Shown here in pieces: positions 1 through 8,027 of a DNA stretch of 23,285 nt (position 1 is its first letter; every line of letters begins with the position of its first letter). The DNA is from CAYSYY01 sp964576115 [NCBI: uncultured Gemmatimonadota bacterium] (GTDB taxonomy: Bacteria; Blakebacterota; Blakebacteria; Blakebacterales): assembly GCA_964576115.1 (NCBI GenBank), contig CAZNUA010000017.1:45991-69275 (forward strand). Direction: 5' to 3'. The notes beneath the pieces are model-generated. The model made no database searches and was not told the origin of the DNA. It was given only the letters and a program-made list of their open reading frames with translations. The position numbers were made by a program, and so were the translations under genes.

Positions 1-1892
1 TCAGCGGCCGGCTCGTCGCTCTCGCCGCCGGTGGAATCCTCGACCTCTTCGGTTTCGGCCACTTCGCCTTGAGCGCCTTCGGTGTCGCGCTCTTCATCTT
101 CATCGGCGTTTTTCAGGCGTTCCTTCAGATCGGCCAGGTCGGAGGCTCCGGCGTGATCGGCCAGCGTCGATTCCCGTTTTTCGTGCTTCTTGAGAAAGGA
201 TTCCTGCTCCTTGGCATCCTTGCTCTTGAAGTACTCGGTGACCGAGAGGACGATCTTTCGCCCTTCCCGGTCGAACTCGATCACGGTCAGCGGCAGTTCG
301 TCGCCTTCGTCGAACGCTTCCTCGGGACTCTTGAGGTCACTGCGTCCCAGATGCTGCAGCGGGACGAAACCCTCCACATCGCCGGGCAGATCCACGATCA
401 CGCCCTTGTCGATCAGGCGGCCGATGACACCGGTCGTTTCGGTTCCCGGATCGAACTCTTCGGCCAGATCGTCCCACGGGTTGGGCGCGGTCTGCTTGTG
501 CCCGAGCGAGATCCGGCGCTGTTCCTTGTCGATGCCCAGCACGATGACCTCGATCTCGTCCCCCTTCTGGACCAGTTCGCTGGGATGCCGGACCCGCTTG
601 GTCCAGGAGAGATCGCTGATATGGACCAGACCGTCGATTCCGGGCTCGATCTCGACGAAAGCGCCGAAATTGGTCAGATTGCGCACTTTGCCGCTGAGTT
701 TGGTCCCGATCGGGAAGCGTACTTCGAGGGTTTCCCACGGATCGGGTTCGGTCTGCTTCAGCCCCAGCGAGATCTTCTCGTCCTCGGCGTTGACCCGCAG
801 GACCACCACTTCGATCTCGTCGCCGATGTTGACGAGCTTGGAGGGGTGCCGGACGTGCTGGGTCCATGACATCTCGGAGATGTGCACCAGCCCCTCGATG
901 CCCTCTTCGAGCTCCACGAAAGCGCCGTAATCGGTGATTGAAACGACCTTGCCGATGACCTTGGCGCCGACCGGGTAACGCTCGTCCACCCCCCGCCATG
1001 GATAGGGCTGCAGCTGCTTGAGACCGAGGCTGATGCGGTCCTTCTTGTCGTTGAAATCGAGAACCTTGACCTGCACCACGTCACTGATGTTCACCACCTC
1101 GCTGGGGTGCTGTACGCGGCCCCACGACATGTCGGTGATGTGCAGCAGACCGTCGACACCGCCCAGATCGATAAAGGCCCCGAAATCGGTGATGTTCTTC
1201 ACCGTTCCTTCGCGGATCTGCCCCTTGTTCAGATTGGTCAGAACCTCGTTGCGCATCTCGGCCCGTTCGTTTTCGAGCACCATGCGCCGGCTGACCACGA
1301 TGTTGCGGCGGTTCTTGTTGATTTTGATGATCTGCAGGCGGATACCGCGGCCGATGAACTGGTCGAAATCGCGTACCTGGCGCAGGGCGACCTGGGAACC
1401 GGGCAGGAAAGCCGACACTCCCATCAGATCGACCATGAGCCCGCCCTTGATGCGGCGGCTCGGCCGGCCGATGACGACCTCGTTGTTCTCGTAGGCGTCC
1501 TTGATCTTGTGCCAGACCTTCATGAAGTCGGCTTTCGACTTACTCAGCACGATCTGGCCGTCCTGGTTCTCGATGTTCTCCAAGAAGACTTCGACTTCGT
1601 CGCCGACCTTCACGGATTCGGGCGGCCCGAACTCATCGAGTGGAATGGCCCCTTCGCTCTTGAAACCGACGTCGACCAGGACGTCGCGTTCCTCGACGGC
1701 CAGCACGACTCCCGAGACGATCTGGCCTTCGTCGATTTCGGCCAGGGTCTGGTCGTAGAGCGCCATCATCTTCTCGTACTCTTCCGGGCTGTACTCCGGG
1801 GCTTCGAGCTCCTCTTCGGAGAGAATGGGCGAGCTTTCTTCAGCAGCCGTCTCTTCGAGAGGGTTGGTGGTTTCGGTTTTCTCTTCCGTCAT
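1..1892 (-). CDS. rpsA: 30S ribosomal protein S1 (3' end beyond window)
   Basis: Ribosomal protein S1 helps the 30S subunit bind and unfold mRNA, especially messages with weak Shine-Dalgarno sequences. The visible 630 residues carry six S1/OB-fold repeats at about residues 56-119, 137-202, 224-295, 310-382, 397-469 and 484-555. Repeats 3-5 have the classic DFGAF/DYGAF/NFGAF and LVHIS-type signatures. Repeats 1, 2 and 6 are divergent, as is usual for the ribosome-anchoring and terminal repeats. From about residue 556 a charged tail becomes strongly acidic and is still open at the window edge, so the protein exceeds 630 residues against about 560 in E. coli. The ATG at 1892 follows a GAGGAGG about 11 nt upstream. 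It is preceded by cmk, the common cmk-rpsA pairing. Six repeats argue against a Firmicutes host, where the homologue usually has four. Confidence 0.97.
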   Translation of the reverse strand, partial: MTEEKTETTNPLEETAAEESSPILSEEELEAPEYSPEEYEKMMALYDQTLAEIDEGQIVSGVVLAVEERDVLVDVGFKSEGAIPLDEFGPPESVKVGDEVEVFLENIENQDGQIVLSKSKADFMKVWHKIKDAYENNEVVIGRPSRRIKGGLMVDLMGVSAFLPGSQVALRQVRDFDQFIGRGIRLQIIKINKNRRNIVVSRRMVLENERAEMRNEVLTNLNKGQIREGTVKNITDFGAFIDLGGVDGLLHITDMSWGRVQHPSEVVNISDVVQVKVLDFNDKKDRISLGLKQLQPYPWRGVDERYPVGAKVIGKVVSITDYGAFVELEEGIEGLVHISEMSWTQHVRHPSKLVNIGDEIEVVVLRVNAEDEKISLGLKQTEPDPWETLEVRFPIGTKLSGKVRNLTNFGAFVEIEPGIDGLVHISDLSWTKRVRHPSELVQKGDEIEVIVLGIDKEQRRISLGHKQTAPNPWDDLAEEFDPGTETTGVIGRLIDKGVIVDLPGDVEGFVPLQHLGRSDLKSPEEAFDEGDELPLTVIEFDREGRKIVLSVTEYFKSKDAKEQESFLKKHEKRESTLADHAGASDLADLKERLKNADEDEERDTEGAQGEVAETEEVEDSTGGESDEPAA

Positions 1893-1956
1893 GTTCTCAG
1901 GGGCCTCCTCGGACCATCTGGGCCGGTACCCGTCGGCTCCCGACCCGTTTCCTTGC

Positions 1957-1976
1957 GGCCGGTGAACCGGCCGGTT
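1957..1976 (-). other. GC-rich hairpin/palindrome between cmk and rpsA
   Basis: The 90-nt gap between the cmk stop and the rpsA start holds GGCCGG-TGAA-CCGGCC (1957-1972), which can form a 6-bp stem with a tetraloop. It overlaps a perfect 12-bp palindrome AACCGGCCGGTT (1965-1976). No T-run follows on the minus strand, so it does not look like a standard intrinsic terminator. It could be an mRNA stabilising or processing element, or part of an rpsA leader used in S1 autoregulation. The function is inferred only. Confidence 0.4.
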
Positions 1977-1982
1977 GGGGGT

Positions 1983-2663
1983 TCATTTCAGGCGCTCGTG
2001 CGCCAGTTCTTCGACTTTCGCGACCTGCTCTTCGATGGTGAGCCCGGTCGTGTCAACCTCAACTGCATCTTCCGCCCGACACAGAGGGGAGTGCGTGCGC
2101 CCCGAGTCGCGGGCGTCGCGTTCTTCCAGCTCCCGCTCCACTCCGATGACGTCCATCGTCCGCCCCCGGGCGGCCAGTTCGGCCTGGCGCCGCCGGGCCC
2201 TGACGGGCAGATCGGCAATGAGGTAGATCTTCAAATCCGCTTCGGGAAAAACGACCGTCCCGATATCGCGGCCTTCGAGGACCACGCCACCCGCCCCACC
2301 CAGCCGTTGCTGGGCCGCGACCAGCAGCTCCCGGACGCGCGGTACCTCTGATACTGCGGATGCCGAGCGGGTCACCTCAGGAGTTCGAATCTCGTCAGAA
2401 ACATCCTCGCCGTCAAGGAACACACGCACGCCTCGTGCAGATGGTTCCAGGTCGATCGTGACCCTTTCAACCGCTCCGGCGACCGCCGTCCGGTCACCCG
2501 GGTCGATGCCGCGGCGCATGACCGCCAGCGCGGCAGCGCGATACATGGCGCCGGTGTCGATGTAGAGATAGCCCAGTCGGTGCGCCAGGAGGCGGGCAGT
2601 GGTGCTCTTGCCCGAACCGGCCGGGCCGTCAATGGCGATGATGAGACCTTTCGGACGGGGCAT
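1983..2663 (-). CDS. cmk: Cytidylate kinase
   Basis: Cytidylate kinase phosphorylates CMP and dCMP to the diphosphates with ATP, in cytosolic pyrimidine nucleotide salvage. The 226-residue protein has the expected length. Its P-loop GPAGSGKST lies at residues 13-21, followed by the YIDTGAMYRA motif of CMP kinases near residue 35. The LEGRDIGTVVFP segment is also typical of the family. It starts with ATG at 2663, with an AAAGG-type ribosome binding site upstream. Only 4 nt separate it from the upstream pseudouridine synthase stop, so the two are almost certainly cotranscribed. Its position just before rpsA is a widely conserved bacterial arrangement. Nothing odd is seen in the catalytic core. 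Confidence 0.97.
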   Translation of the reverse strand: MPRPKGLIIAIDGPAGSGKSTTARLLAHRLGYLYIDTGAMYRAAALAVMRRGIDPGDRTAVAGAVERVTIDLEPSARGVRVFLDGEDVSDEIRTPEVTRSASAVSEVPRVRELLVAAQQRLGGAGGVVLEGRDIGTVVFPEADLKIYLIADLPVRARRRQAELAARGRTMDVIGVERELEERDARDSGRTHSPLCRAEDAVEVDTTGLTIEEQVAKVEELAHERLK

Positions 2664-2667
2664 GCTC

Positions 2668-3396
2668 CTACCTTTCAGGCTCGGGCTCGAGACCGACCGA
2701 GCGGCGCAGCCGGATCACTTCACGGTACGACAGCTCGCGCACCCCTCCCGGAGGCAGATCGTCGGCCGAAAGTCCGGCGAAACGCCGGCGGTGCAGATGG
2801 TTCACGGTCAGACCGAGAGCGGCAAAAAGACGTCTGACGATCCGCTTGCGTCCCTCGTGAAGGACAATGACGACGGTATGCTTCCCGGACCGGGTGATCC
2901 GGTCGGGTCGTACCGGACCGTCCTCGAGCTGATACCCTTCCCGAAGCTGACGCAGCTGGTCAGAGGAAATTCTCTCGGCCAGCCGCACGACGTACTCCTT
3001 CGCGCTTTTGTACCTGGGATGGGTCAGGCGGTGGGCCAGATCGCCGTCGTCGGTGAGCAGGAGCGCGCCGGTGGTGTCTGCATCGAGCCGTCCGACCGGG
3101 TAAAGCCGCCGCTGCCGATGAGCGGGGCCGAGCAGGTCGAGGACCGTCGGCCGTCCCTGCGGATCGCGTACCGTCGTGATCGTCCCGGCGGGTTTGTGCA
3201 GCAGGAGGCAGAGCGTCTGTGCCGGCAGGGATACAATTCTGCCCTCGACCTCGACCTGGTCCGACCCGACTGCAACGTCGTACCACGGTTCGGTCACGAT
3301 GACACCGTTGACGCTCACGGTCCCGGCGGTTATCAGGTCGTCGCAGGCGCGCCGGGAGGCCGTTCCGGCCGCAGCGAGGAAACGGTTAAGCCTCAC
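2668..3396 (-). CDS. rluB: RsuA/RluB-family 23S rRNA pseudouridine synthase
   Basis: This enzyme isomerises a uridine to pseudouridine in large-subunit rRNA. The 242-residue protein opens with an S4 RNA-binding domain (about residues 1-48, starting RLNRFLAAAG). The RsuA/RluB/RluE/RluF catalytic domain follows, with the GRLDADTTGALLL motif and the presumed catalytic Asp at residue 105. The assignment to RluB rather than another family member rests mainly on its place directly after scpA-scpB, a conserved arrangement. The start is GTG at 3396 behind a strong GGAGGAG. It overlaps the end of scpB by 11 nt, which suggests translational coupling. It lacks the long basic C-terminal extension of E. 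coli RluB. Confidence 0.93.
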   Translation of the reverse strand: MRLNRFLAAAGTASRRACDDLITAGTVSVNGVIVTEPWYDVAVGSDQVEVEGRIVSLPAQTLCLLLHKPAGTITTVRDPQGRPTVLDLLGPAHRQRRLYPVGRLDADTTGALLLTDDGDLAHRLTHPRYKSAKEYVVRLAERISSDQLRQLREGYQLEDGPVRPDRITRSGKHTVVIVLHEGRKRIVRRLFAALGLTVNHLHRRRFAGLSADDLPPGGVRELSYREVIRLRRSVGLEPEPER

Positions 3397-4168
3397 GCTC
3401 CTCCTCCCCGCCTCCGGACTCCGGCGGCATCGCGCCGGTCATTACGTCGGCGGCGCCGGTCTCCGGTTCCTCTCCCTGCTCGAACACCGTTTCCTGTATC
3501 CCGGCCGTTTCGGCGTCACCGGGGTCCTGTTCCCGGCCACGGTCGGTTTCTGATTCCGCCGGCCGGTCTGCCTCCTCGCCGGCCGGTAGCTCCGTGAGCC
3601 GGGTTCCGATCAGAGCCGTCAGTTCCTCCTGGTCGGGCATGTCGCTCAGGCTGTTGAGCCCGAAGTACTTCAGGAAAGCGGCGGTGGTCCGGTACAGCAG
3701 TGGGCGACCCGGCCCCTCGTCGCGGCCGCTGATGGTGACCAGGCCCCGCTCCAGGAGGGTCTTGAGCGCGCTGTCGGAGTTGACGCCGCGGATGGCGTCG
3801 ATATCGGGGCGGATGACCGGCTGGCGGTACGCCACGATAGCCAGGGTTTCCAGGGCGGCCCGGGAAAGACGCTGGCTGCGGTGGTCTTCCTGCAGCCGGG
3901 CCACGAGTCCCGCCCATTCGGGACGGGTCGCCATCTGGTAGCCGCCCGCAATCCGCAGAGCGGTCAGGGGCCGCCCTTCGGCTTCCCAGTCGGCGACCAG
4001 CTCGTCGAGGTAACGCTCCACGGCGCCGGGTGTCAGGGCCTGGTCCTGCTCCACCCACCCTCCTTGCTCCAGCAACCGGGCGATCTGGTAGGCCGAAATC
4101 GGTTCGGTGACCGTGAAGAGGATCACCTCGACCGCATCGCGGAGTCCTTTGCTCTGGCCTTCGGTCAT
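3386..4168 (-). CDS. scpB: Segregation and condensation protein B
   Basis: ScpB is the winged-helix (kite) subunit of the SMC-ScpAB condensin that organises and segregates the chromosome. Residues 1 to about 185 hold the paired winged-helix core, with typical stretches such as AALETLAIVAYRQP and RDEGPGRPLLYRTT. The last 70 or so residues are a low-complexity tail rich in Glu, Gly and Pro, longer than in B. subtilis ScpB (about 197 residues) and probably disordered. The ATG at 4168 overlaps the scpA stop in an ATGA, giving tight coupling of partners that work in one complex. The SMC gene itself is not in the window. Confidence 0.95.
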   Translation of the reverse strand: MTEGQSKGLRDAVEVILFTVTEPISAYQIARLLEQGGWVEQDQALTPGAVERYLDELVADWEAEGRPLTALRIAGGYQMATRPEWAGLVARLQEDHRSQRLSRAALETLAIVAYRQPVIRPDIDAIRGVNSDSALKTLLERGLVTISGRDEGPGRPLLYRTTAAFLKYFGLNSLSDMPDQEELTALIGTRLTELPAGEEADRPAESETDRGREQDPGDAETAGIQETVFEQGEEPETGAADVMTGAMPPESGGGEEEREA

Positions 4169-4902
4169 GCGCCGGTACCTCCGGGCAGCGGGTTGACGGG
4201 GGTGCGCCGGTTCAGCCAGACCGCCCCGTACAGTTCGTCCTGTTCGATGCCGAGTTCACCCAGCCGGGCCAGTTCGAGAGTCGCCACCAGGGTCACCACC
4301 ATTGCCATCCGGTTGTCTAGGGTGACCAGAACTTCGGTCAGGTGCAGCCGTTCGTTCTCGGCCAGCAGCTCGCGCAGGAAGGCGATCTGGTCGCTCACCT
4401 TGACCGGCACTCCGCTGACCCGGTAGCGGTCCTCTGCTTCGACCCGCGCCAGGGCGTCCTGGTAGGCCTGGAGCAGGTCTATCAGGGCCACGTCGAGGAC
4501 GATCTCTTCCGAAGGCGGCATGTCGATCGGTCCCGGACCGCTCTCTCTCAGGTAATAGTGGGTATAGGTCGCCTCCCGCTCGGCCAGGCGCTCGGCGGCC
4601 TGCCGGAACATCTGGTATTCCTCGAGCTGCCGCACCAGTTCGAGGCGCGGGTCCTCTTCGTCCTCCAGCTCGGGGCCGGGCAGGAGCAGGCGGGCCTTGA
4701 TCTGCATCAGGGTTGCGGCCATGACCAGGAAGTCACCGGCCACTTCGAGATCGAGCAGCTGCATCACCTCGACATACTCGAGGTACTGCTGGGTGATGTC
4801 GGCGATCGGGATGTCGGTGATTTCCACCTCGTTCTTGCGGATGAGGTAGAGCAGCAGATCGAGCGGGCCCTCGAACGCCTCTATGCGGACGGCGTAGGCC
4901 AT
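4165..4902 (-). CDS. scpA: Segregation and condensation protein A (kleisin)
   Basis: ScpA is the kleisin subunit that bridges SMC heads and binds ScpB dimers, closing the condensin ring. The 245-residue protein has the family-defining N-terminal FEGPLDLLLYLI (about residues 10-21). The ITQQYLEYVE and MAATLMQIKARLLLP segments follow, and a C-terminal winged helix is expected in the last 80 residues. Length is normal. The ATG at 4902 lies only 6 nt after the trpS stop, and its 3' end overlaps scpB by 4 nt. The order trpS-scpA-scpB-rluB points to one polycistronic transcript. Confidence 0.96.
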   Translation of the reverse strand: MAYAVRIEAFEGPLDLLLYLIRKNEVEITDIPIADITQQYLEYVEVMQLLDLEVAGDFLVMAATLMQIKARLLLPGPELEDEEDPRLELVRQLEEYQMFRQAAERLAEREATYTHYYLRESGPGPIDMPPSEEIVLDVALIDLLQAYQDALARVEAEDRYRVSGVPVKVSDQIAFLRELLAENERLHLTEVLVTLDNRMAMVVTLVATLELARLGELGIEQDELYGAVWLNRRTPVNPLPGGTGA

Positions 4903-4908
4903 GCCCGT

Positions 4909-5919
4909 TCAGACCTCGAGGCGGAAGAGTTTCATCGCGTCGCGCACCAGCTCCATGGTCTCGCGAGCGAAACTCCGGGCCCGTTGTGATCCTTCCCGGA
5001 GGATCTCGAGGATATGTTCGGTATCGGTCTCGATTCGGGCCCGCCGCTCGCGAAAATCGGCGAAGTGGTCGCCGATGGCCGCAGCTGCTTCGGCCTTGCA
5101 CTGCACGCAGCCGCGGGTTCCCTCGCGGCATTCGGCCGCTATCCGTTCGCGTTCGGAGGCGCTGAAAGTCTCGTGCCAGGCGAAGACATTGCAGATCTCG
5201 GGCCGGCCGGGATCGTCTTTGTGGATCTTCTGCGGGTCGGTGATGGCGGTACGGACCACCTCGTGCACTCGTGCGGGTTCGTCGCTCATCAGGATGACGT
5301 TGCCCAGGCTCTTCGACATCTTCTTCCCGTCGGGACCGGGGATCCGCGCCGAAGGGGTCAGCAGGGTTTCCGGCTCGGGAAAGATCTCGGCATAGGTTGT
5401 ATTGAACTTGCGGGCCAGTTCGCGGGTCAGCTCGATGTGCGGGATCTGGTCCTCGCCCACCGGCACGGCGTGGGCCCGGTACATCAGGATATCGGCGGCC
5501 TGCAGAACGGGATAGCCCAGGTGCCCGTAGGATACCTCGCCCCGCAGGTCGAGATCCTTGACCTTTTCTTTGAAGGTGGGGTTGCGCTCGAGCCGGCCGA
5601 GGGTGATGAGCATGCTCAGCAGCAGGTGCAGTTCGGCGTGCTCGGGCACGAGCGACTGCACGAAGATGGTGGCCCGGTCGGGTTCGAGCCCCGCCGCCAG
5701 CCAGTCGATGACCATCTCGACGGTATCGTCGGCGATCCGCTCGGTCTCGTTGTAGGTGATCGTCAGGCTGTGCCAGTCGACGATGCAGTGATACGATTCG
5801 TATTCGTGCTGGAGTTCGATCCAGTTCGAGAGGGCGCCGGCATAGTTGCCCAGGTGCATGCGGCCGGTGGGCTGCATGCCGCTCAGAATTCGCTTTTTCT
5901 CTTTCATGGACCTCAACAT
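4909..5919 (-). CDS. trpS: Tryptophan--tRNA ligase
   Basis: TrpRS charges tRNA-Trp with tryptophan, using ATP, in the cytosol. It is a class I synthetase: the HIGH-equivalent HLGN is at residues 22-25 within PTGRMHLGNY, and KMSKS is at residues 200-204. The C-terminal half has the GCVQCK-containing segment often seen in bacterial TrpRS. The frame stays open far upstream into comEC, so the start must be chosen. ATG 5919 has GGAGG 5 nt upstream and gives 336 residues, close to the usual length. ATG 5907, four codons later, has only a GAGG 3 nt away, so 5919 is preferred. The gene lies 19 nt after the comEC stop. Confidence 0.95.
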   Translation of the reverse strand: MLRSMKEKKRILSGMQPTGRMHLGNYAGALSNWIELQHEYESYHCIVDWHSLTITYNETERIADDTVEMVIDWLAAGLEPDRATIFVQSLVPEHAELHLLLSMLITLGRLERNPTFKEKVKDLDLRGEVSYGHLGYPVLQAADILMYRAHAVPVGEDQIPHIELTRELARKFNTTYAEIFPEPETLLTPSARIPGPDGKKMSKSLGNVILMSDEPARVHEVVRTAITDPQKIHKDDPGRPEICNVFAWHETFSASERERIAAECREGTRGCVQCKAEAAAAIGDHFADFRERRARIETDTEHILEILREGSQRARSFARETMELVRDAMKLFRLEV

Positions 5920-5938
5920 AGGCCCCTCCCCCGACCTG

Positions 5939-7945
5939 TCAACGACGGGCCACATGCACGTACGCCCCCTGACGATCGGTCCGGCGCAGGGTGGCTCCGG
6001 CGACGGTGAGCCGGGCCAGGGTGGCCGGGTCGGGATGGCCGTGGCGGTTGCGCGCCCCCACCGAGATGACGGCCAGCTCGGGCGAGGCGGCCGCCAGCAG
6101 GGCCGGCGAGAGAGCATCGGCACTGCCGTGGTGGGGAACCTTGAGTACCTCGCACCGCAGATGCGCCCACATCGGGCGCAGACGTCCCTCTCCATCCTGC
6201 TCGAGGTCACCCGTCAGGAGAACCCGCTCGGTGCCCAGAAGGGCTCGCAGCACCAGGGAGCGGTCGTTGGCGCTCGACGGGACGGTCGAAGGATCGGCCC
6301 CGGCCAGCACGTCGAGCGTCACCCGGCGTCCCAGCCGCAGGCGATCGCCGCTGGCGACGGGGATATCCGGCACACCGGCGTCGAGCAGGGCCAGGCGCAG
6401 CCATTCGGCGCTCGGAGGCGCGGGATCGGCCCACTCGCCGCGCACCAGGGCTCCGATCGGGAAACGTCGAGCCAGAGCCGGCATGCCGCCGATGTGATCG
6501 GCGTCGGTATGGGTCGCGATCAGCAGGTCGATCCGTTCGATGCCCCGGCTCCGCAGGTAGGGTGCGACGACGGCTTGCCCGGCATCCCAGCCCGGATAGC
6601 GGGGGCCGGCGTCGATGACCGCCACCCGGCGGGGCCGGACGCTCTCGATGACGATGGCATCCCCCTGCCCGACGTCAAGAAAGGCGATCCGCGGGGCGCT
6701 GCGGGCAGAGAGTGGACTCCAGACGACAGCCAGGGCCGCCAGCAGGGCCATCAGGTCGGCCCGGCCTCCGCGGCGCCAGCAGGGGACGATCAGCAGGGCC
6801 GGCAGGGCCGCCCAGACCGGGAGCGGCAGCTGGGCGGCCGGAAGCGAGTTCCAGAGCGCAATCCACCAGAACATGAGCCGGCCCAGGCCTTCGCACAGCG
6901 CTCCTGCGAGCATCGCTGCAGGCAGACCGAGCGCGGTTGCCAACACGGCGGCCAGCGCGGTCGGAAGCCAGATGCCGAGCAGGGGGACGGCCACGACGTT
7001 GACCAGGGGCGCGAAAGGCGAGAAGGTCCCGAAAACGAGAATCTGCAGCGGCAGGACGGCGCTCTGGGCGGCCAGGGTGAGCAGGAGCAGGTTGCATCCC
7101 GCCTGCAGCGGGGAACGCCGGGTGGATTGTCCGGAGGGGCGTGGACCGAGGATGGCGACGATGCCGGCTACGGCCGCGACCGACAGCTGGAATCCGACCG
7201 AGGCCAGCAGGCGGGGATTGACGAGGAGAATCGCCAGCGCGGCCACTGGTAAAATACGCTCCGGTTCGGTCCGTACCCGGGCCAGCATCACCGCCACTGC
7301 GAGGGTGGCCATGCACCCGGCCCGCACCGCCGAAGGAGGACAACCGATCAGGACGATATAGACCCAGAGCAGAGGCAGACTCAGGCTCAGACTCAGAGAG
7401 CGGCGCCGGCACACCAGACGGGCGAGCAGGACGAGCGCGGCCAGGATGATGCCGACGTGCAGTCCGCTGATGGCCAGTATGTGCGCCGCGCCGGTTCCCC
7501 GGAAAGCCGCCGCCCACTCTGCATCGAGCGCACGGCGGCGGTTGAACAGAACCCCCTGAATCAGTCCCCAGACCGGTTCGGAAGCCCAGGCGGGACGCTG
7601 CCGGGCCAGAACCTCGAGCGGTTCGGTGTCTTCATCGTCCGCCGGTTCGAGGCGAGAGGCGGTCAGCAGGGGACGGTAGCCCGGATTCGAGAGGCCGTGG
7701 TGGGCGGGGCGGGAATCGCCCCACGGGCCCCAGCTGATACGGATATCGGCCGCTCGGCCCGCGATCAGGGCGGATGCGAAGAGAGCGGCTACCAGCAGAC
7801 GTCGGCCGTTGATGAAGCGAAAGCCGATCAGGGCCAGGGCGGTGAGGACCAGGAGTGCGGGGGCGACTGTTTCCGGCAGGTGTGGAGCGCAGAGCAGACC
7901 GGCGCTCCAGGCTCCGGCCAGAGTCCAGAGCTGGCGGACAGACAC
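5939..7945 (-). CDS. comEC: ComEC/Rec2-family DNA uptake channel
   Basis: ComEC is the inner-membrane protein thought to carry single-stranded DNA into the cytoplasm during natural transformation. The 668-residue protein has N-terminal membrane segments (residues 8-70), then the Competence core with HILAISGLHVG at 155-165 and many hydrophobic helices to about 410. The C-terminal metallo-beta-lactamase-like domain runs from about 418 (FLDVGQGDA 422-430, HTDADH 479-484, then GDLE and VPHHGS). The metal-site motifs look intact. The N-terminal OB-fold region is unusually small: only about 15 residues separate the second membrane segment from the NPG motif at 87-89. The start is GTG at 7945, with GGGAAGG about 9 nt upstream. 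No other competence gene is near. Confidence 0.92.
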   Translation of the reverse strand: MSVRQLWTLAGAWSAGLLCAPHLPETVAPALLVLTALALIGFRFINGRRLLVAALFASALIAGRAADIRISWGPWGDSRPAHHGLSNPGYRPLLTASRLEPADDEDTEPLEVLARQRPAWASEPVWGLIQGVLFNRRRALDAEWAAAFRGTGAAHILAISGLHVGIILAALVLLARLVCRRRSLSLSLSLPLLWVYIVLIGCPPSAVRAGCMATLAVAVMLARVRTEPERILPVAALAILLVNPRLLASVGFQLSVAAVAGIVAILGPRPSGQSTRRSPLQAGCNLLLLTLAAQSAVLPLQILVFGTFSPFAPLVNVVAVPLLGIWLPTALAAVLATALGLPAAMLAGALCEGLGRLMFWWIALWNSLPAAQLPLPVWAALPALLIVPCWRRGGRADLMALLAALAVVWSPLSARSAPRIAFLDVGQGDAIVIESVRPRRVAVIDAGPRYPGWDAGQAVVAPYLRSRGIERIDLLIATHTDADHIGGMPALARRFPIGALVRGEWADPAPPSAEWLRLALLDAGVPDIPVASGDRLRLGRRVTLDVLAGADPSTVPSSANDRSLVLRALLGTERVLLTGDLEQDGEGRLRPMWAHLRCEVLKVPHHGSADALSPALLAAASPELAVISVGARNRHGHPDPATLARLTVAGATLRRTDRQGAYVHVARR

Positions 7946-7986
7946 AACGGCGTGCCTTCCCGGGGAGCGATGGTTGAACCGGGGGG

Positions 7987-8015
7987 CCGGCCCCCCGCAC
8001 GAAGCGGGAGGCCGG
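7987..8015 (-). terminator. Strong GC hairpin downstream of the gamma-lyase gene
   Basis: Twelve bases of each arm pair (7987-7998 with 8004-8015, one G-U wobble on the minus-strand RNA) around a 5-nt loop. The hairpin starts 12 nt past the gamma-lyase stop. It also overlaps a perfect 16-bp palindrome GGGGGGCCGGCCCCCC at 7981-7996. No T-run follows, so termination would need Rho or pausing, or the hairpin may only protect a 3' end. It marks a plausible boundary between the carbon block and the comEC-trpS-scpAB block. Confidence 0.5.
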
Positions 8016-8027
8016 GGGGCTGGTGCG

